Assembly (NCBI GenBank): GCA_964438735.1
Contig: CAYTLW010000061.1
Location: forward strand, 1 to 43,272
DNA from: CAYTLW01 sp964438735
GTDB lineage: Bacteria; Myxococcota_A; UBA9042
Direction of reading: 5' to 3'
Length of the DNA: 43,272 nt
Shown here: positions 1 through 8,793 of the stretch, in pieces
How the letters are laid out: each line of letters opens with the position of its first letter
How positions within the stretch are numbered: position 1 is the stretch's first letter
Program-made: the position numbers and the translations under genes
The notes under the pieces: model-generated
The model's database searches: none
Seen by the model: only the letters and a program-made list of their open reading frames with translations
Told to the model about the DNA's origin: nothing

Positions 1-147
1 TGGGGGGTATTTGTTTTTATTATTTTCGTTTTCCAAAATGTTGCCAAAAATTCCCGGGGGGGGCCCGTTGGGGGGCCGCCGTGTGGACCGAAGTCCGGTG
101 AGGATTCGGCGGCTCACCCCGTTGGGGAGCCGCCGTCCTTCATGGTT
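1..147. other. Non-coding start of window; AT-rich edge, hairpin and imperfect repeat
   Basis: No gene is visible. The first 60 bases are T/A-rich and contain homopolymer runs, unlike the GC-rich remainder. Bases 64-82 and 118-136 are a 19-nt direct repeat with one mismatch (cccgttgggg(g/a)gccgccgt). Bases 108-134 can form a hairpin (GGCGGCT/AGCCGCC plus CCCC/GGGG with a CA bulge). It lies just downstream of the lipoprotein stop at 148 and could act as a weak 3' end structure, but it has no T-run on the transcribed strand. The odd composition at the very edge may be real or may reflect a contig end. Confidence 0.5.
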
Positions 148-2700
148 CTAGCAACCGGGCTTGCACACCTTGTGCGCCAGGTCCTTGCCCTCGCCGTCGA
201 CCGCGGGGACGCACTTGGTGCCGCCGTCGGCAGCTGCGCAGTCCTTGTCGGTCGTGCAGGAGGGAGCGCAGCGCGTGTTGGCCAGCGTACCGCCCTTGCC
301 CAGATTGGTGCACTTGTAGTCGCCAGCGCATTGGTAGTCGTAGTCGCAGGCGATGCAGGACTTGGTCTTCATGCACATCGGGACGATGGCGGCCTTGTCC
401 TTGTCCATGCGCGGGAAGCCGGGGAAGCTCATGTTGTCCTTGATGCAGGTGAGACCCTTGCCGGACGGGCAATCGGCGTCGGCGTTGCAGGGCTTGCTGC
501 AGTAGCCTTTGCCGGTCTTGACGTCACGCAGGCAGTACAGGGACTTGCACTGGATGAGCTCGGCCTCGAGATCGCACTCGTCGCCCACTTCCTTGCTCGG
601 CTGCGGCGGCGGCGGATCGTTCTCGCTGGCCGGGTAGTTCTGCACGGTGTTGCACCAGTACTCGACGTTGGCCTTCTTGTCGGGGCCCCAGATCATCACG
701 CGCGGCATGCAGGCCTCGGTGTTGGACTTGCAGGTCTTGCTCGACGCGCAATCGTCGACCGAGGACTGGGTCCACAGGCAGTAGGCGCGGCGGTAGTCGT
801 CGTAGGGCGCGGCGGTGCCGTTGAAGCCACCGACGTTGATCGACATGCAGTAGGACTTGAAGGTCTGGCCCTGGATGGAGACCGGATCCTTGCAGTCGGT
901 GCGCTTGGCGCAGAGGTCGGTGCACAGACCGGCGCCGCTGGCCAGGGTCAGGCAGGTGCCGCTGTTGCAGTGCTTGATCTGCGCCTGGGCGCCGCAGAAG
1001 TCACCGTAGTTGCCCTTCTTGGCGTCCGAGTCGACGCAGAGGCCGCCCGAGGTGATGAACTTCGTGGCGGTGGCGCCGGTGGCCTCGCCGGCCATCTCGA
1101 CCTCCCACGACCACGCCTTGCAGGACTGATCCTTGCCGTCGGCGGCCGCGCCCTTGCAGTCGGTATTGCTGTAGCACGGCTCCTTCTTGACGTTGCCTGC
1201 GAACGAGTTGCACAGGCCGGTCGGCAGGAAGGTCTCGTAGGTCTGGTCATCGTCGAGATCGAAGGGGAACTCGAGCGCCGGGCACTTCATGTCCTTGGCG
1301 CAGTCCTTATCGGTCTTGCAGATGTTGCCGCAGATGCCGTTGCCCATGGAGCAGTACCAGTCGAGGGTCTCGCAGGGCTTGTAGGTGTCGTCCTCGTCTG
1401 ACGGGAAGGCGTCGCAGGGCTCGCCGACCTTGGCCGCATCGTCACGACGACGCTGGCAGAGGTTGCCCCAGCCCGGCTTGGTGATCTTGTTGGGATCGTC
1501 GGGGTCGGGGTCGCCCTTGGGATTCTGAACGCCGTTGTACGAGATGCGGCAGAAGAAGTCGGCCGGGCAGTTGCCGTCGGCCTCGCACTCCTTCGGGCTG
1601 CAGAGGTCGAAGGTGTCGTCCAGATCGCTGTACAGCTTCAGGCCCTTGGTGCACTCCCAGGCCGAGCAATCCAGGTCGGTCTTGCACGAGTTGCCGTTGG
1701 GGCAGGCGCCGGCCTTGCAGTCGCCGGCGTTGGCGGTGCTGCAATCCTCGTCGGTCTTGCAGAAGCTGCGGCAGCCGATGCCGGTGCACATGCCGTTGGT
1801 GCACATCTTGATGTCACCGTTGACGATGTTGCTGTTGCACAGGTAGCTGTTCTTCTGGCCGGGGCTGGCGTCGGGGTTCTTGTACGCCGGTCCGCAGCGC
1901 AGAGAGAACTTGCCGTAGATGCGCTGCAGCTGGCAGGACTCGCCGGCGATGCAATCACCGTCGTTCTTGCAGGGCTTGAAGGTCTCGCCGGCGTAGCAGA
2001 ACTGCAGCGACTGACCCTGGCTGACCTCGGCCTCGGAGCGGTACTCGACGCAGCGGAACTTCTTGCCCTTGGGGCCGTCGACCGAGTCGGTGCAATCGCT
2101 GAAGTCCTCGTCGGGATCCTCGATGCCGTCCTGGCCCTTCTCACCGGTGGCGTTGATGATGTCGTCCTTCTTGATCTTGCACTGCTGGGTGCAGATATTG
2201 CCCAGGCAGGTGCCGCCAGCGCACTGGGAGTTCAGGCACTGGTAGTACTGCTGCAGGGCCTGCTGGTACTGGGCCTCGTTCTCCATCTGCGGCGGCGGCT
2301 GGCAGTCCTTGGTGGGGCCGCAGAATGCGCCGAGCTTCTTGCCAACGCCGGGGCCAGGGCCTCCGCCGGTCTCGCACTTGTTGGCGACGCACTTCTTGCC
2401 GGGGGGGCACGCGCCGCAGCTCAGCGGGCAGTTCGGGATGAAGCCACAATCCTTGTTCTCGCAGGAGCAGGGGTCGCCGGTGCTGCCACCGGTATCCTTG
2501 GCAGCGGCGGTGTCGCCCTTATCCGAGGTGGTGTCCGCGCCCGGGGTGCCCGTGTCGGCGCCCGTATCGGTGGGGCCCGCGTCGGAGCCGGTGCCGGTGT
2601 CGGTGGTCGGCGTGCCGGTGCCACTGCTACCAGTGGTGCCACAGGCGGCCAGCATCAAGGCACAAGCGAGCAGCGTGAGGATCTTGCTGTGCAGCTTCAT
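148..2700 (-). CDS. Large cysteine-rich outer-membrane lipoprotein
   Basis: Encodes 850 residues. It starts with a lipoprotein signal peptide: KL.S.K basic start, hydrophobic core LTLLACALML, and lipobox LAAC with the lipidated Cys at residue 20. Gly at +2 is compatible with transfer to the outer membrane. A low-complexity Thr/Gly/Asp/Ser/Ala linker follows (about residues 23-75), then a body with dozens of cysteines and no membrane segment. Short units such as CKTDEDC, CKTDLDC, CKTDKDC, CNADADC and CTTDKDC recur, suggesting many small disulfide-bonded, perhaps metal-binding, modules exposed at the surface. Such proteins are typical of Myxococcota/Bradymonadota, and no enzymatic domain is recognised. 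It is preceded by a good sigma70-type promoter (2807-2836) and about 100 nt of leader, so it is probably transcribed separately from panC upstream. Its function is unknown; adhesion or a structural role is only a guess. Confidence 0.85.
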   Translation of the reverse strand: MKLHSKILTLLACALMLAACGTTGSSGTGTPTTDTGTGSDAGPTDTGADTGTPGADTTSDKGDTAAAKDTGGSTGDPCSCENKDCGFIPNCPLSCGACPPGKKCVANKCETGGGPGPGVGKKLGAFCGPTKDCQPPPQMENEAQYQQALQQYYQCLNSQCAGGTCLGNICTQQCKIKKDDIINATGEKGQDGIEDPDEDFSDCTDSVDGPKGKKFRCVEYRSEAEVSQGQSLQFCYAGETFKPCKNDGDCIAGESCQLQRIYGKFSLRCGPAYKNPDASPGQKNSYLCNSNIVNGDIKMCTNGMCTGIGCRSFCKTDEDCSTANAGDCKAGACPNGNSCKTDLDCSAWECTKGLKLYSDLDDTFDLCSPKECEADGNCPADFFCRISYNGVQNPKGDPDPDDPNKITKPGWGNLCQRRRDDAAKVGEPCDAFPSDEDDTYKPCETLDWYCSMGNGICGNICKTDKDCAKDMKCPALEFPFDLDDDQTYETFLPTGLCNSFAGNVKKEPCYSNTDCKGAAADGKDQSCKAWSWEVEMAGEATGATATKFITSGGLCVDSDAKKGNYGDFCGAQAQIKHCNSGTCLTLASGAGLCTDLCAKRTDCKDPVSIQGQTFKSYCMSINVGGFNGTAAPYDDYRRAYCLWTQSSVDDCASSKTCKSNTEACMPRVMIWGPDKKANVEYWCNTVQNYPASENDPPPPQPSKEVGDECDLEAELIQCKSLYCLRDVKTGKGYCSKPCNADADCPSGKGLTCIKDNMSFPGFPRMDKDKAAIVPMCMKTKSCIACDYDYQCAGDYKCTNLGKGGTLANTRCAPSCTTDKDCAAADGGTKCVPAVDGEGKDLAHKVCKPGC

Positions 2701-2806
2701 CAGTTGTTCTCCCTAGTCGTCGAGCCAAGGTCTCGGCGAGAGTTTTCCAAGTCGATTCAATCGCTTGGAGTCGACACCACAGCCCGCCCGGGGTTGAGGT
2801 CGGCGC

Positions 2807-2836
2807 ATCATAGAGAAGGTGTTGTGAAAAGGTCAA
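2807..2836 (-). promoter_or_regulatory. Sigma70-type promoter of the Cys-rich lipoprotein gene
   Basis: On the minus strand TTGACC (2836-2831) and TATGAT (2812-2807) are separated by 18 nt, close to the sigma70 consensus. Transcription would start near 2800, leaving about 100 nt of leader before the ATG at 2700. No other gene lies between, so the lipoprotein is the likely target. Confidence 0.6.
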
Positions 2837-2971
2837 GGAAAGCCTGCGACGTCGAACGCTTCGGCGTCCCGGCAACGGTTGTAGTTCACACGTATGCGCC
2901 CGTTGATTGCATGCGTGCAAAGGGCCCCGAATGGGAGCGGCAGCGACCGCCACCGCGGCACATCGACCGTT

Positions 2972-3835
2972 TCAGTCGCCGATGGCCACGTTGTCGATGA
3001 GGCGCGTCTGGCCAAAGAACGCCGCCACGACCAGCCTCGCCTCGCCGTCGAGGCGATCGATCGGGGCAAGGGTCTGCCGATCGACCAGGTCGATGTAGTC
3101 CACGCGGCCAGCTGAGGCCTCGATCGTCTGGGAGACGGCCTTGATTAAATCCGCGCGCGCATGCGTACCGGCACTGGCGGCTGTTCGCGCGGCCTGCAGA
3201 CCGCGATGGATCGACCCGGCCCGTTGGCGTTCGTCTGCGCTCAGGTACGCGTTGCGCGAGCTCATGGCCAGGCCGTCGCGCTCGCGGGCGGTGGGTGCGC
3301 CGACGATCCGGGTCGGGTGGTGCAGGTCGATCGCCATGCGTCGGATCACCTGCAGCTGCTGGTAGTCCTTGTCGCCGAAAACGGCCACGTCGGCGGCCGC
3401 GATGTTGAGCAGCTTGAGCACCACCGTGGCCACGCCGCCGAAGAAGTGGGGCCGACTGAGCGCGCACAGGCCGCTGCCCAGGCGCTGGACCGCCACGTGG
3501 GTCTGGAAATCGCCGTCGTACATCTCGCTGGCGGGCGGCGCAAAAACCAGGTCGGCGCCGCGGTCGCGGCACAGGGCGCAGTCGCGCTCCAGAGTACGCG
3601 GATAGGTGTCGAAGTCTTCGCCGGCGGCGAACTGCGTCGGGTTGACGAAGATGGACACCAGCACGCGATCGGCATGCTGACCGGCCAGGTCCAGCAAGCC
3701 GAGGTGACCCTCGTGCAGGGCGCCCATGGTCGGGACCAGGGCGACCGTCTGTCCTTGTGCGCGCCAGGCGGCGACCTGCTGGCGTACGGCGGCGACGGTT
3801 CGGGCGACGGCGAGGCCGGCGATGGTGTCGACCAC
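2972..3835 (-). CDS. panC: Pantoate--beta-alanine ligase (pantothenate synthetase)
   Basis: Joins pantoate and beta-alanine with ATP to make pantothenate, the last step of vitamin B5 synthesis, in the cytoplasm. Family motifs are clear: PTMGALHEGHL (ATP-binding HxGH type), SIFVNPTQF, RPHFFGGVATVV, VFGDKDYQQLQVI and SSRNAYLS. With a GTG start at 3835 the protein is 287 residues, the normal size. The open frame continues further upstream into panB but has no homology there, and the GTG lies 5 nt past the panB stop, so translation is probably coupled to panB. The gene forms a panBC operon with the preceding gene. Nothing is missing from the active site that I can see. Confidence 0.93.
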   Translation of the reverse strand: MVDTIAGLAVARTVAAVRQQVAAWRAQGQTVALVPTMGALHEGHLGLLDLAGQHADRVLVSIFVNPTQFAAGEDFDTYPRTLERDCALCRDRGADLVFAPPASEMYDGDFQTHVAVQRLGSGLCALSRPHFFGGVATVVLKLLNIAAADVAVFGDKDYQQLQVIRRMAIDLHHPTRIVGAPTARERDGLAMSSRNAYLSADERQRAGSIHRGLQAARTAASAGTHARADLIKAVSQTIEASAGRVDYIDLVDRQTLAPIDRLDGEARLVVAAFFGQTRLIDNVAIGD

Positions 3836-3840
3836 GACGT

Positions 3841-4842
3841 TCAGCGAGCGACCTTGAGGGTGCCCTTCTTGGCCGGTCGATCGGGATATTCGTGTTCGGT
3901 GCCGGGGAAGGTGCCGTCCCGCACCTCTGCACGGTAGGTGCCCAGGGCTTCGGCCGTGGCGTGGCCAAGCTCGGCGAAGCGCTTGAGGAACTTCGGCTTG
4001 AACTCCGGGTTCAGGCCGAGCATGTCGTACAGGACCAGGATCTGGCCGTCGCATTGCACACCGGCGCCGATGCCGATGGTGGGAATCTCGAGCGCCTCGG
4101 TGACCTCTGCGGCCAGGCTGGCCGGGATGCCTTCCAGCACGACGCTGTAGCAGCCGGCGTTCTGCAGGGCGATGGCGTCCTGCATCACCCGCTGACGCGA
4201 CTCGGCGTTCTTGCCCTGCACCCGGTGACCGCCCATGGCGTGCACCGACTGGGGGGTCAGGCCGATATGGCCCATGACCGGGATGCCGAAATCGACCAGC
4301 TCGGCGACGACTTCGGCCACGCGCACGCCGCCTTCCAGCTTGACGGACTCGGCGCCACCTTCTGAGACCAGGCGGGCGGCATTGGGCAGGGCCACCTCGG
4401 GTCGGTGATAGGTCATGAAGGGCATGTCTGCGACCAGGTGCGCGCGCTGTAATCCGCGCGAGACCGCCCGACAGTGATAGATGATGTCTTCAAGGGTCAC
4501 CGGCAAGGTCGACTCCTGACCCTGGATGACGTTGCCCAGCGAGTCGCCCACCAGCACCACGTCGATGCCGGCTTCGTCAACCAGCCGCGCGAACGTGGCG
4601 TCGTAGCAGGTCACCGCCACGATCCGTTCGCCCTTGCGCTTCATGCGCGGCAGGTGCGGCGCGCGCACCTTGCGCCGGCCGGTCTTGCGAGTCGGCTTCG
4701 CAGCGCTGTACAGCGCCACCGGACAACCGGCTTCGCCCGCCTGCGCTTGCGCACTGGCGTCGGCTCGCGCATTGGCGTCGGTGGCATTGGGAATGACGGA
4801 GGGTTTGCCCTCGCCAGCCGGCGAAGGCGTGTACTTGCTCAT
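3841..4842 (-). CDS. panB: 3-methyl-2-oxobutanoate hydroxymethyltransferase
   Basis: Transfers a hydroxymethyl group from 5,10-methylene-tetrahydrofolate to 2-oxoisovalerate, giving ketopantoate, the first committed step of pantothenate synthesis. The core (from about residue 65) has the family signatures: VAVTCYDATFARLVDEAG, VLVGDSLGNVIQG, MPFMTY, VKLEGG, GIPVMGHIGLTPQ and IGIGAGVQCDGQILV. The start at 4842 is favoured by a perfect AGGAGG 8 nt upstream; a longer frame reaches 4971 but only encodes an Arg/Val repeat. The protein is 333 residues, longer than the roughly 265 usual for PanB. The extra is an Ala/Asp/Gln-rich N-terminal extension of about 45-60 residues with no recognisable domain. 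It overlaps nothing and is followed 5 nt later by panC. Confidence 0.93.
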   Translation of the reverse strand: MSKYTPSPAGEGKPSVIPNATDANARADASAQAQAGEAGCPVALYSAAKPTRKTGRRKVRAPHLPRMKRKGERIVAVTCYDATFARLVDEAGIDVVLVGDSLGNVIQGQESTLPVTLEDIIYHCRAVSRGLQRAHLVADMPFMTYHRPEVALPNAARLVSEGGAESVKLEGGVRVAEVVAELVDFGIPVMGHIGLTPQSVHAMGGHRVQGKNAESRQRVMQDAIALQNAGCYSVVLEGIPASLAAEVTEALEIPTIGIGAGVQCDGQILVLYDMLGLNPEFKPKFLKRFAELGHATAEALGTYRAEVRDGTFPGTEHEYPDRPAKKGTLKVAR

Positions 4843-4900
4843 GCGGGTGGCCTCCTGGCGGGTCGTGCCCGCGTGGTTGGTAGACCCCACTGTCGAGCCC

Positions 4901-4929
4901 AATGTAGGAGATCGACCCCGACCGTGCAA
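4901..4929 (-). promoter_or_regulatory. Possible promoter of panBC
   Basis: On the minus strand TTGCAC (4929-4924), a 17-nt spacer and TACATT (4906-4901) precede panB by about 60 nt. The hexamers match the sigma70 consensus only 3/6 and 4/6, but the spacing is right, and a TTGCAC -35 also appears upstream of the cyclophilin gene at 33416. Confidence 0.35.
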
Positions 4930-5011
4930 CGGCCTTCCCGCCCGAACCCGCACGCGCACACGCACCCTCACCCTATTGTCTCGCGCTCCCTGTCCGCTGC
5001 CCGTTTCATCA

Positions 5012-5041
5012 TTGCTCCCCGGCCAACCGCCCTGCTATGGT
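5012..5041 (+). promoter_or_regulatory. Likely promoter of the subtilase gene
   Basis: TTGCTC (5012-5017), an 18-nt spacer and TATGGT (5036-5041), the latter preceded by TGC (extended -10 type). The predicted start near 5048 gives a short leader with GGGGAGGGG ahead of the ATG at 5085. It is divergent from the panB promoter region. Confidence 0.45.
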
Positions 5042-5084
5042 CCCGCGACCCGCGCCAGGAGCGCACCGAATCGGGGAGGGGAAG

Positions 5085-8000
5085 ATGGCGAGGATCTGCT
5101 CGAGCAAGGCGATCTATTGGACGTTCGCGCTGGCGCTGCTGGCCGCGATCGCCGTGACCGTGCCGGCGCTGGACGCGCACGCCACCTGGCCGCCACCAGC
5201 CGACGCCGACATGGAGCAGCCCGACCACTGGCCCAACGATCCCGGCTACAAGAAGTGCCAAAAGGACAAAGACGGCAAGTGCGCGCTGCAGGATGGCAAG
5301 CCGATCATCGACGGCGGCGACTGGAATCTCTGGGGCCACACGCCGCCCAACTACAGCAAGATCCGCAAGGCCGAGATCCCCATGGGTGTGGGGATGCACG
5401 CCGATCGCGCCTGGACCCGCACCATCGGCGATCGCAGCGTCATCATCGCCGTGCTCGACTCGGGCATCCACTGGGATCACGACGATCTGGTCAACAAGCA
5501 CTTCCTCAACCGAGGCGAGCTGCCCGCGCCCGACGCCGCCTGCCGGACCAAGGACTTCAAGGATACCGACCCCTATGACACCAACGGCGACGGCATCTTC
5601 AACATGCTCGACTGGGCCAAGGAGAACGGCAACGCGCGCCCCGTCACGCCCTGCGATCCCAAGGTCACCGATCTGAACAAGAACGGCCTCATCGATCCGC
5701 AGGATCTCATCAAGGTCTTCAGCGACGGCAAGGATGCCGACGGCAACGGCTACACCGACGATATCTCGGGCTGGGACTTCTTCCGCGACGATAACGACGC
5801 CTACGACGACACGCGCTTCGGCCACGGCACTGGCGAGGCCCGCGACTCGGCCTCAGAGGGCAACAACGGCCGCGGCTCCATCGGCGTCTGCCCCGAGTGC
5901 ACCGTACTGATGGTCCGCGTGGCCGACAGCTTCGTCTGCGATGCCAACGATTTCGGTGCCGCCGTGGCGTTCTCGGTCGACTCCGGCGCGCACGTGATCC
6001 AGGAGGCCCTGGGTTCCATCAACATGACGCCCTATTCGCGCCAGGCCATCGAGTACGCCTACGCCAACAACGTCGTCGTCATCGCCTCGGCGGCCGATGA
6101 GTTGAGCTTCCACCACAACTTCCCCGGCACCTGGAATCACACCGTCTACGTGCACGCGATCGTCTACGACAAGAAGTCGCCGAAGAGCTCGACCACGTTC
6201 CTGAACTTCAACAACTGCACCAACTTCGGCGGCCAGTTGGTGCTCTCCACGCCGGGCACCGGCTGCTCGTCCGAGGCCGTCGGCATGACCTCCGGCCACG
6301 CCGGCATGATCTACTCGGCCGCGGTGCAGGGCAAGGTCGATCCGCCCCTGACCGCCGAGGAGGTGCGCGGCATCCTGATCGAGAGCTCGGACGACATCGA
6401 CGTACCCGAATCCAAGACCGACGAGACCAAGTTCCCCAGCGCAGCGGGTTGGGATCTGCACTTCGGCTATGGCCGCAACAACGTCTACGAGTCGGTGCGC
6501 ATGGTGCAGGAGGACGAGATCCCGCCCGAGGTGGACCTCATCGAGCCCATGTGGTTCGAGCCCATCGAGGTGACCCAGCGGCCCAAGGTCGAGATCACCG
6601 CCCGCATCGGCAAGCGCATGGATGGCAAGACGCCGCGCTACAAGAGCTACGAGTGGACCCTGGAGCTGGCCAAAGGCGTCGACCCCAAGAGCGGCTGGGA
6701 AGAGCTCGACTCCGGCACCACCGACGGCCTCGACGGCAAGCTCCACGAGTGGGACGTGGCCAAGGCGGCCGAGGCCATCGACTGGACCGCGCCGCTGGTG
6801 GAGCACGACCAGTACACCTTCACCCTGCGCCTGAAGGTCAGCGCCAAGAACAAGGCGGGCAAGGCGGTCACCAGCGAGTTCCGCAAGTCGATCGGCCTGT
6901 TCAAGGATCCCGACCTGCTGCCCGGCTACCCCAAGCGCCTGCCGGCCAGCGTCGAGGCGAGCCCGAAGTTCTTCGATCTGGATGGCGACGGCAAAAACGA
7001 GATCATCCAGCCGACGACGGACGGACTGATCCACGCCTGGAAGCATGACGGCACCGAAGCCAAGGGCTGGCCGGTCAAGACGCCCCTGCGGCGCGAGTTC
7101 GACAAGGAGCACCCGTTCAACACCCTGAACGCTTGCGCCTACCGCAAAGATCGCACCGACTGCATCGCCAAACAGGGCGGGCTGATGGACGGCATGTACC
7201 TCGAGTCGATCCTCATCAACTCGCCGGCGGTGGGCGACCTCGATGGCGACGGCAAGGTCGAGGTGGTGCTGGCCAGCTATGACGGGCACATCTCGGTCTT
7301 CAACGCCGACGGCAGCGCCAAGAAGGGCTTCCCGGTAGAGATCGACCGCAGCCTGCTGGGCGATACGCACAAGAAGCGGGTGCTGGATGACGGCATCTGC
7401 GGCAGCCCGGCGCTGGGCGATCTGGACGGCGACGGCAAGCTCGAGATCGTCTCCGGCGCCATGGATCAGCACGTCTACGCATGGAACCACGAGGGCAAGC
7501 TGGTGGACGGCTTCCCGGTGCTGGCCAGCGACCCTGCCCTGGGTCTGCGGGCGCGCATCATCAGCTCACCGGCGCTGGGCGACGTGGACGGTGACGGCGA
7601 TCTGGAGATCGCCATCGGCACCAACGAGGTGGCCGGCGCCGAGGGCTTCGGCAACGAGGCGCGCGGCTATCTCATCCATCACGACGGCAACAAACACGCC
7701 GGCGGCCCCTTCGTGAAGGGCTGGCCGGTCAAGGTCTACGGCCTGGTGGCCGACGTGCTGCCTCTGGTCGGCCGCGGCGTGCCCGGCAACCCGGTGATGG
7801 TCGACATCGACGGCGACGGCAAGTTGGAGATCAACATCGACACCATCGGCAGCCCGGGCCGCTTCTACGGCCATGATGGCAACTGGTTCGGCTGGAAGGT
7901 GCCGGGCGAGATCGAGCTCGCCGAGAACCTCAACAACATCGAGTTCGGCGCCAACGCCCAGAGCAAGGACAGCCCGGCCTACATCCTCATCAGCAGCGGC

Positions 8001-8708
8001 TCCATCGGCAACATCGACGGCAAGGGCGGGGTCGACTTCGTCAAGGCCACGGCCGGATTCGACTACGCGCTGGCGTTTGCCGGCGGCGGCGAGCGCGGCG
8101 AATTCGACCACCAGGTCACCGCCTGGGACCTGAAGACCGGCAACATCCTGCCCGCATGGCCGCGCATCATCGACGACTGGCAGTTCTTCTCGAACCCGGC
8201 CATCGTCGACCTGGACAGCGACAAGCTGAACGAGGTCGTCGCCACGTCCGCCGGCTACCTGGTGCACGCCTGGAACCACAAGGGCGAAGAGCCCGCCGGA
8301 TTCCCGAAATATACCAACGGCTGGGTGCTGGCTTCGGTCGGTGTCGGTGATCTGGATGGCGATGGCACCCACGACGTGGCCGTCGGCACGCGAGATGGCT
8401 GGATGTTCGCCTGGAAGACCAAGGGCAAGGTGGCCTGCGCCACGCCAGAGTGGGCCAGCTACGGCCACGACCTGCACAACACCAACAACTATCACAGCCC
8501 GGTCGATCCCTACCGCAAGGCGCCCGCCTGCAAGGCAGACGACGGCGGCGATGGTGGCGATGACGACGACGACGGCTGCACCGCCAGCACCCGACCCGGA
8601 GCGCCCACGGGGCTGGCCCTGATTGGCCTGTTGGCCCTGCTGGCCCTGGCCTGGCGGCGGCAGCGAGAGACCGCACGATTCCGTGGCCCCGGGGCAGCGG
8701 AACGCTGA
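5085..8708 (+). CDS. Secreted subtilisin-like (S8) protease with FG-GAP/VCBS repeats and MYXO-CTERM-like tail
   Basis: Encodes 1207 residues; the ATG at 5085 has GGGAGGGG just upstream and begins a signal peptide (core FALALLAAIAVTVPALDAHA). The S8 domain spans about residues 110-490. The catalytic Asp is D125 in VLDSGIHWDHDDL, the His is H247 in FGHGTGEARD, and the Ser is probably S396 in GCSSEAVG, where GTSxA is usual. The oxyanion-hole segment reads VIASAADELS where most subtilases have AAGN, so Asp seems to replace Asn. Residues about 620-1140 hold at least six FG-GAP/VCBS repeats (DLDGDGKxE) of a calcium-bound beta-propeller. The C-terminus is an Asp/Gly linker, then DGCTAS, a hydrophobic helix and RRQR. 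This is the layout of the MYXO-CTERM signal, which anchors proteins and directs their processing at the outer membrane. The substrate is unknown and activity is uncertain because of the changed motifs. Confidence 0.88.
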   Translation: MARICSSKAIYWTFALALLAAIAVTVPALDAHATWPPPADADMEQPDHWPNDPGYKKCQKDKDGKCALQDGKPIIDGGDWNLWGHTPPNYSKIRKAEIPMGVGMHADRAWTRTIGDRSVIIAVLDSGIHWDHDDLVNKHFLNRGELPAPDAACRTKDFKDTDPYDTNGDGIFNMLDWAKENGNARPVTPCDPKVTDLNKNGLIDPQDLIKVFSDGKDADGNGYTDDISGWDFFRDDNDAYDDTRFGHGTGEARDSASEGNNGRGSIGVCPECTVLMVRVADSFVCDANDFGAAVAFSVDSGAHVIQEALGSINMTPYSRQAIEYAYANNVVVIASAADELSFHHNFPGTWNHTVYVHAIVYDKKSPKSSTTFLNFNNCTNFGGQLVLSTPGTGCSSEAVGMTSGHAGMIYSAAVQGKVDPPLTAEEVRGILIESSDDIDVPESKTDETKFPSAAGWDLHFGYGRNNVYESVRMVQEDEIPPEVDLIEPMWFEPIEVTQRPKVEITARIGKRMDGKTPRYKSYEWTLELAKGVDPKSGWEELDSGTTDGLDGKLHEWDVAKAAEAIDWTAPLVEHDQYTFTLRLKVSAKNKAGKAVTSEFRKSIGLFKDPDLLPGYPKRLPASVEASPKFFDLDGDGKNEIIQPTTDGLIHAWKHDGTEAKGWPVKTPLRREFDKEHPFNTLNACAYRKDRTDCIAKQGGLMDGMYLESILINSPAVGDLDGDGKVEVVLASYDGHISVFNADGSAKKGFPVEIDRSLLGDTHKKRVLDDGICGSPALGDLDGDGKLEIVSGAMDQHVYAWNHEGKLVDGFPVLASDPALGLRARIISSPALGDVDGDGDLEIAIGTNEVAGAEGFGNEARGYLIHHDGNKHAGGPFVKGWPVKVYGLVADVLPLVGRGVPGNPVMVDIDGDGKLEINIDTIGSPGRFYGHDGNWFGWKVPGEIELAENLNNIEFGANAQSKDSPAYILISSGSIGNIDGKGGVDFVKATAGFDYALAFAGGGERGEFDHQVTAWDLKTGNILPAWPRIIDDWQFFSNPAIVDLDSDKLNEVVATSAGYLVHAWNHKGEEPAGFPKYTNGWVLASVGVGDLDGDGTHDVAVGTRDGWMFAWKTKGKVACATPEWASYGHDLHNTNNYHSPVDPYRKAPACKADDGGDGGDDDDDGCTASTRPGAPTGLALIGLLALLALAWRRQRETARFRGPGAAER

Positions 8709-8724
8709 CCCTACGCAGTGGGGA

Positions 8725-8752
8725 AGCCAGGAAAATCACACTTTTCCTGGCT
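8725..8752 (+). repeat. Perfect inverted repeat between subtilase and zinc-ribbon genes
   Basis: AGCCAGGAAAA (8725-8735) and TTTTCCTGGCT (8742-8752) form an 11-bp stem with a TCACAC loop, 17 nt after the subtilase stop. No T-run follows, so it is a poor intrinsic terminator. It may stabilise the upstream mRNA or tune expression of the next gene. It is followed by a C8 run and an A6 run (8768-8781) immediately before the ribosome binding site of the next gene. Confidence 0.6.
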
Positions 8753-8793
8753 GGGGGCCGAGCCCCGCCCCCCCCAAAAAAGAGGAGCATGCA

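Noticed and set aside
142..1401. 419-residue plus-strand open frame opposite the Cys-rich lipoprotein
   Set aside because: Low-complexity Val/Ala/Gly/Leu shadow; the minus-strand product has signal peptide, lipobox and regular Cys units.
5853..7490. 545-residue open frame antisense to the subtilase gene
   Set aside because: Shadow of DLDGDG repeats; no initiation signal or domain.
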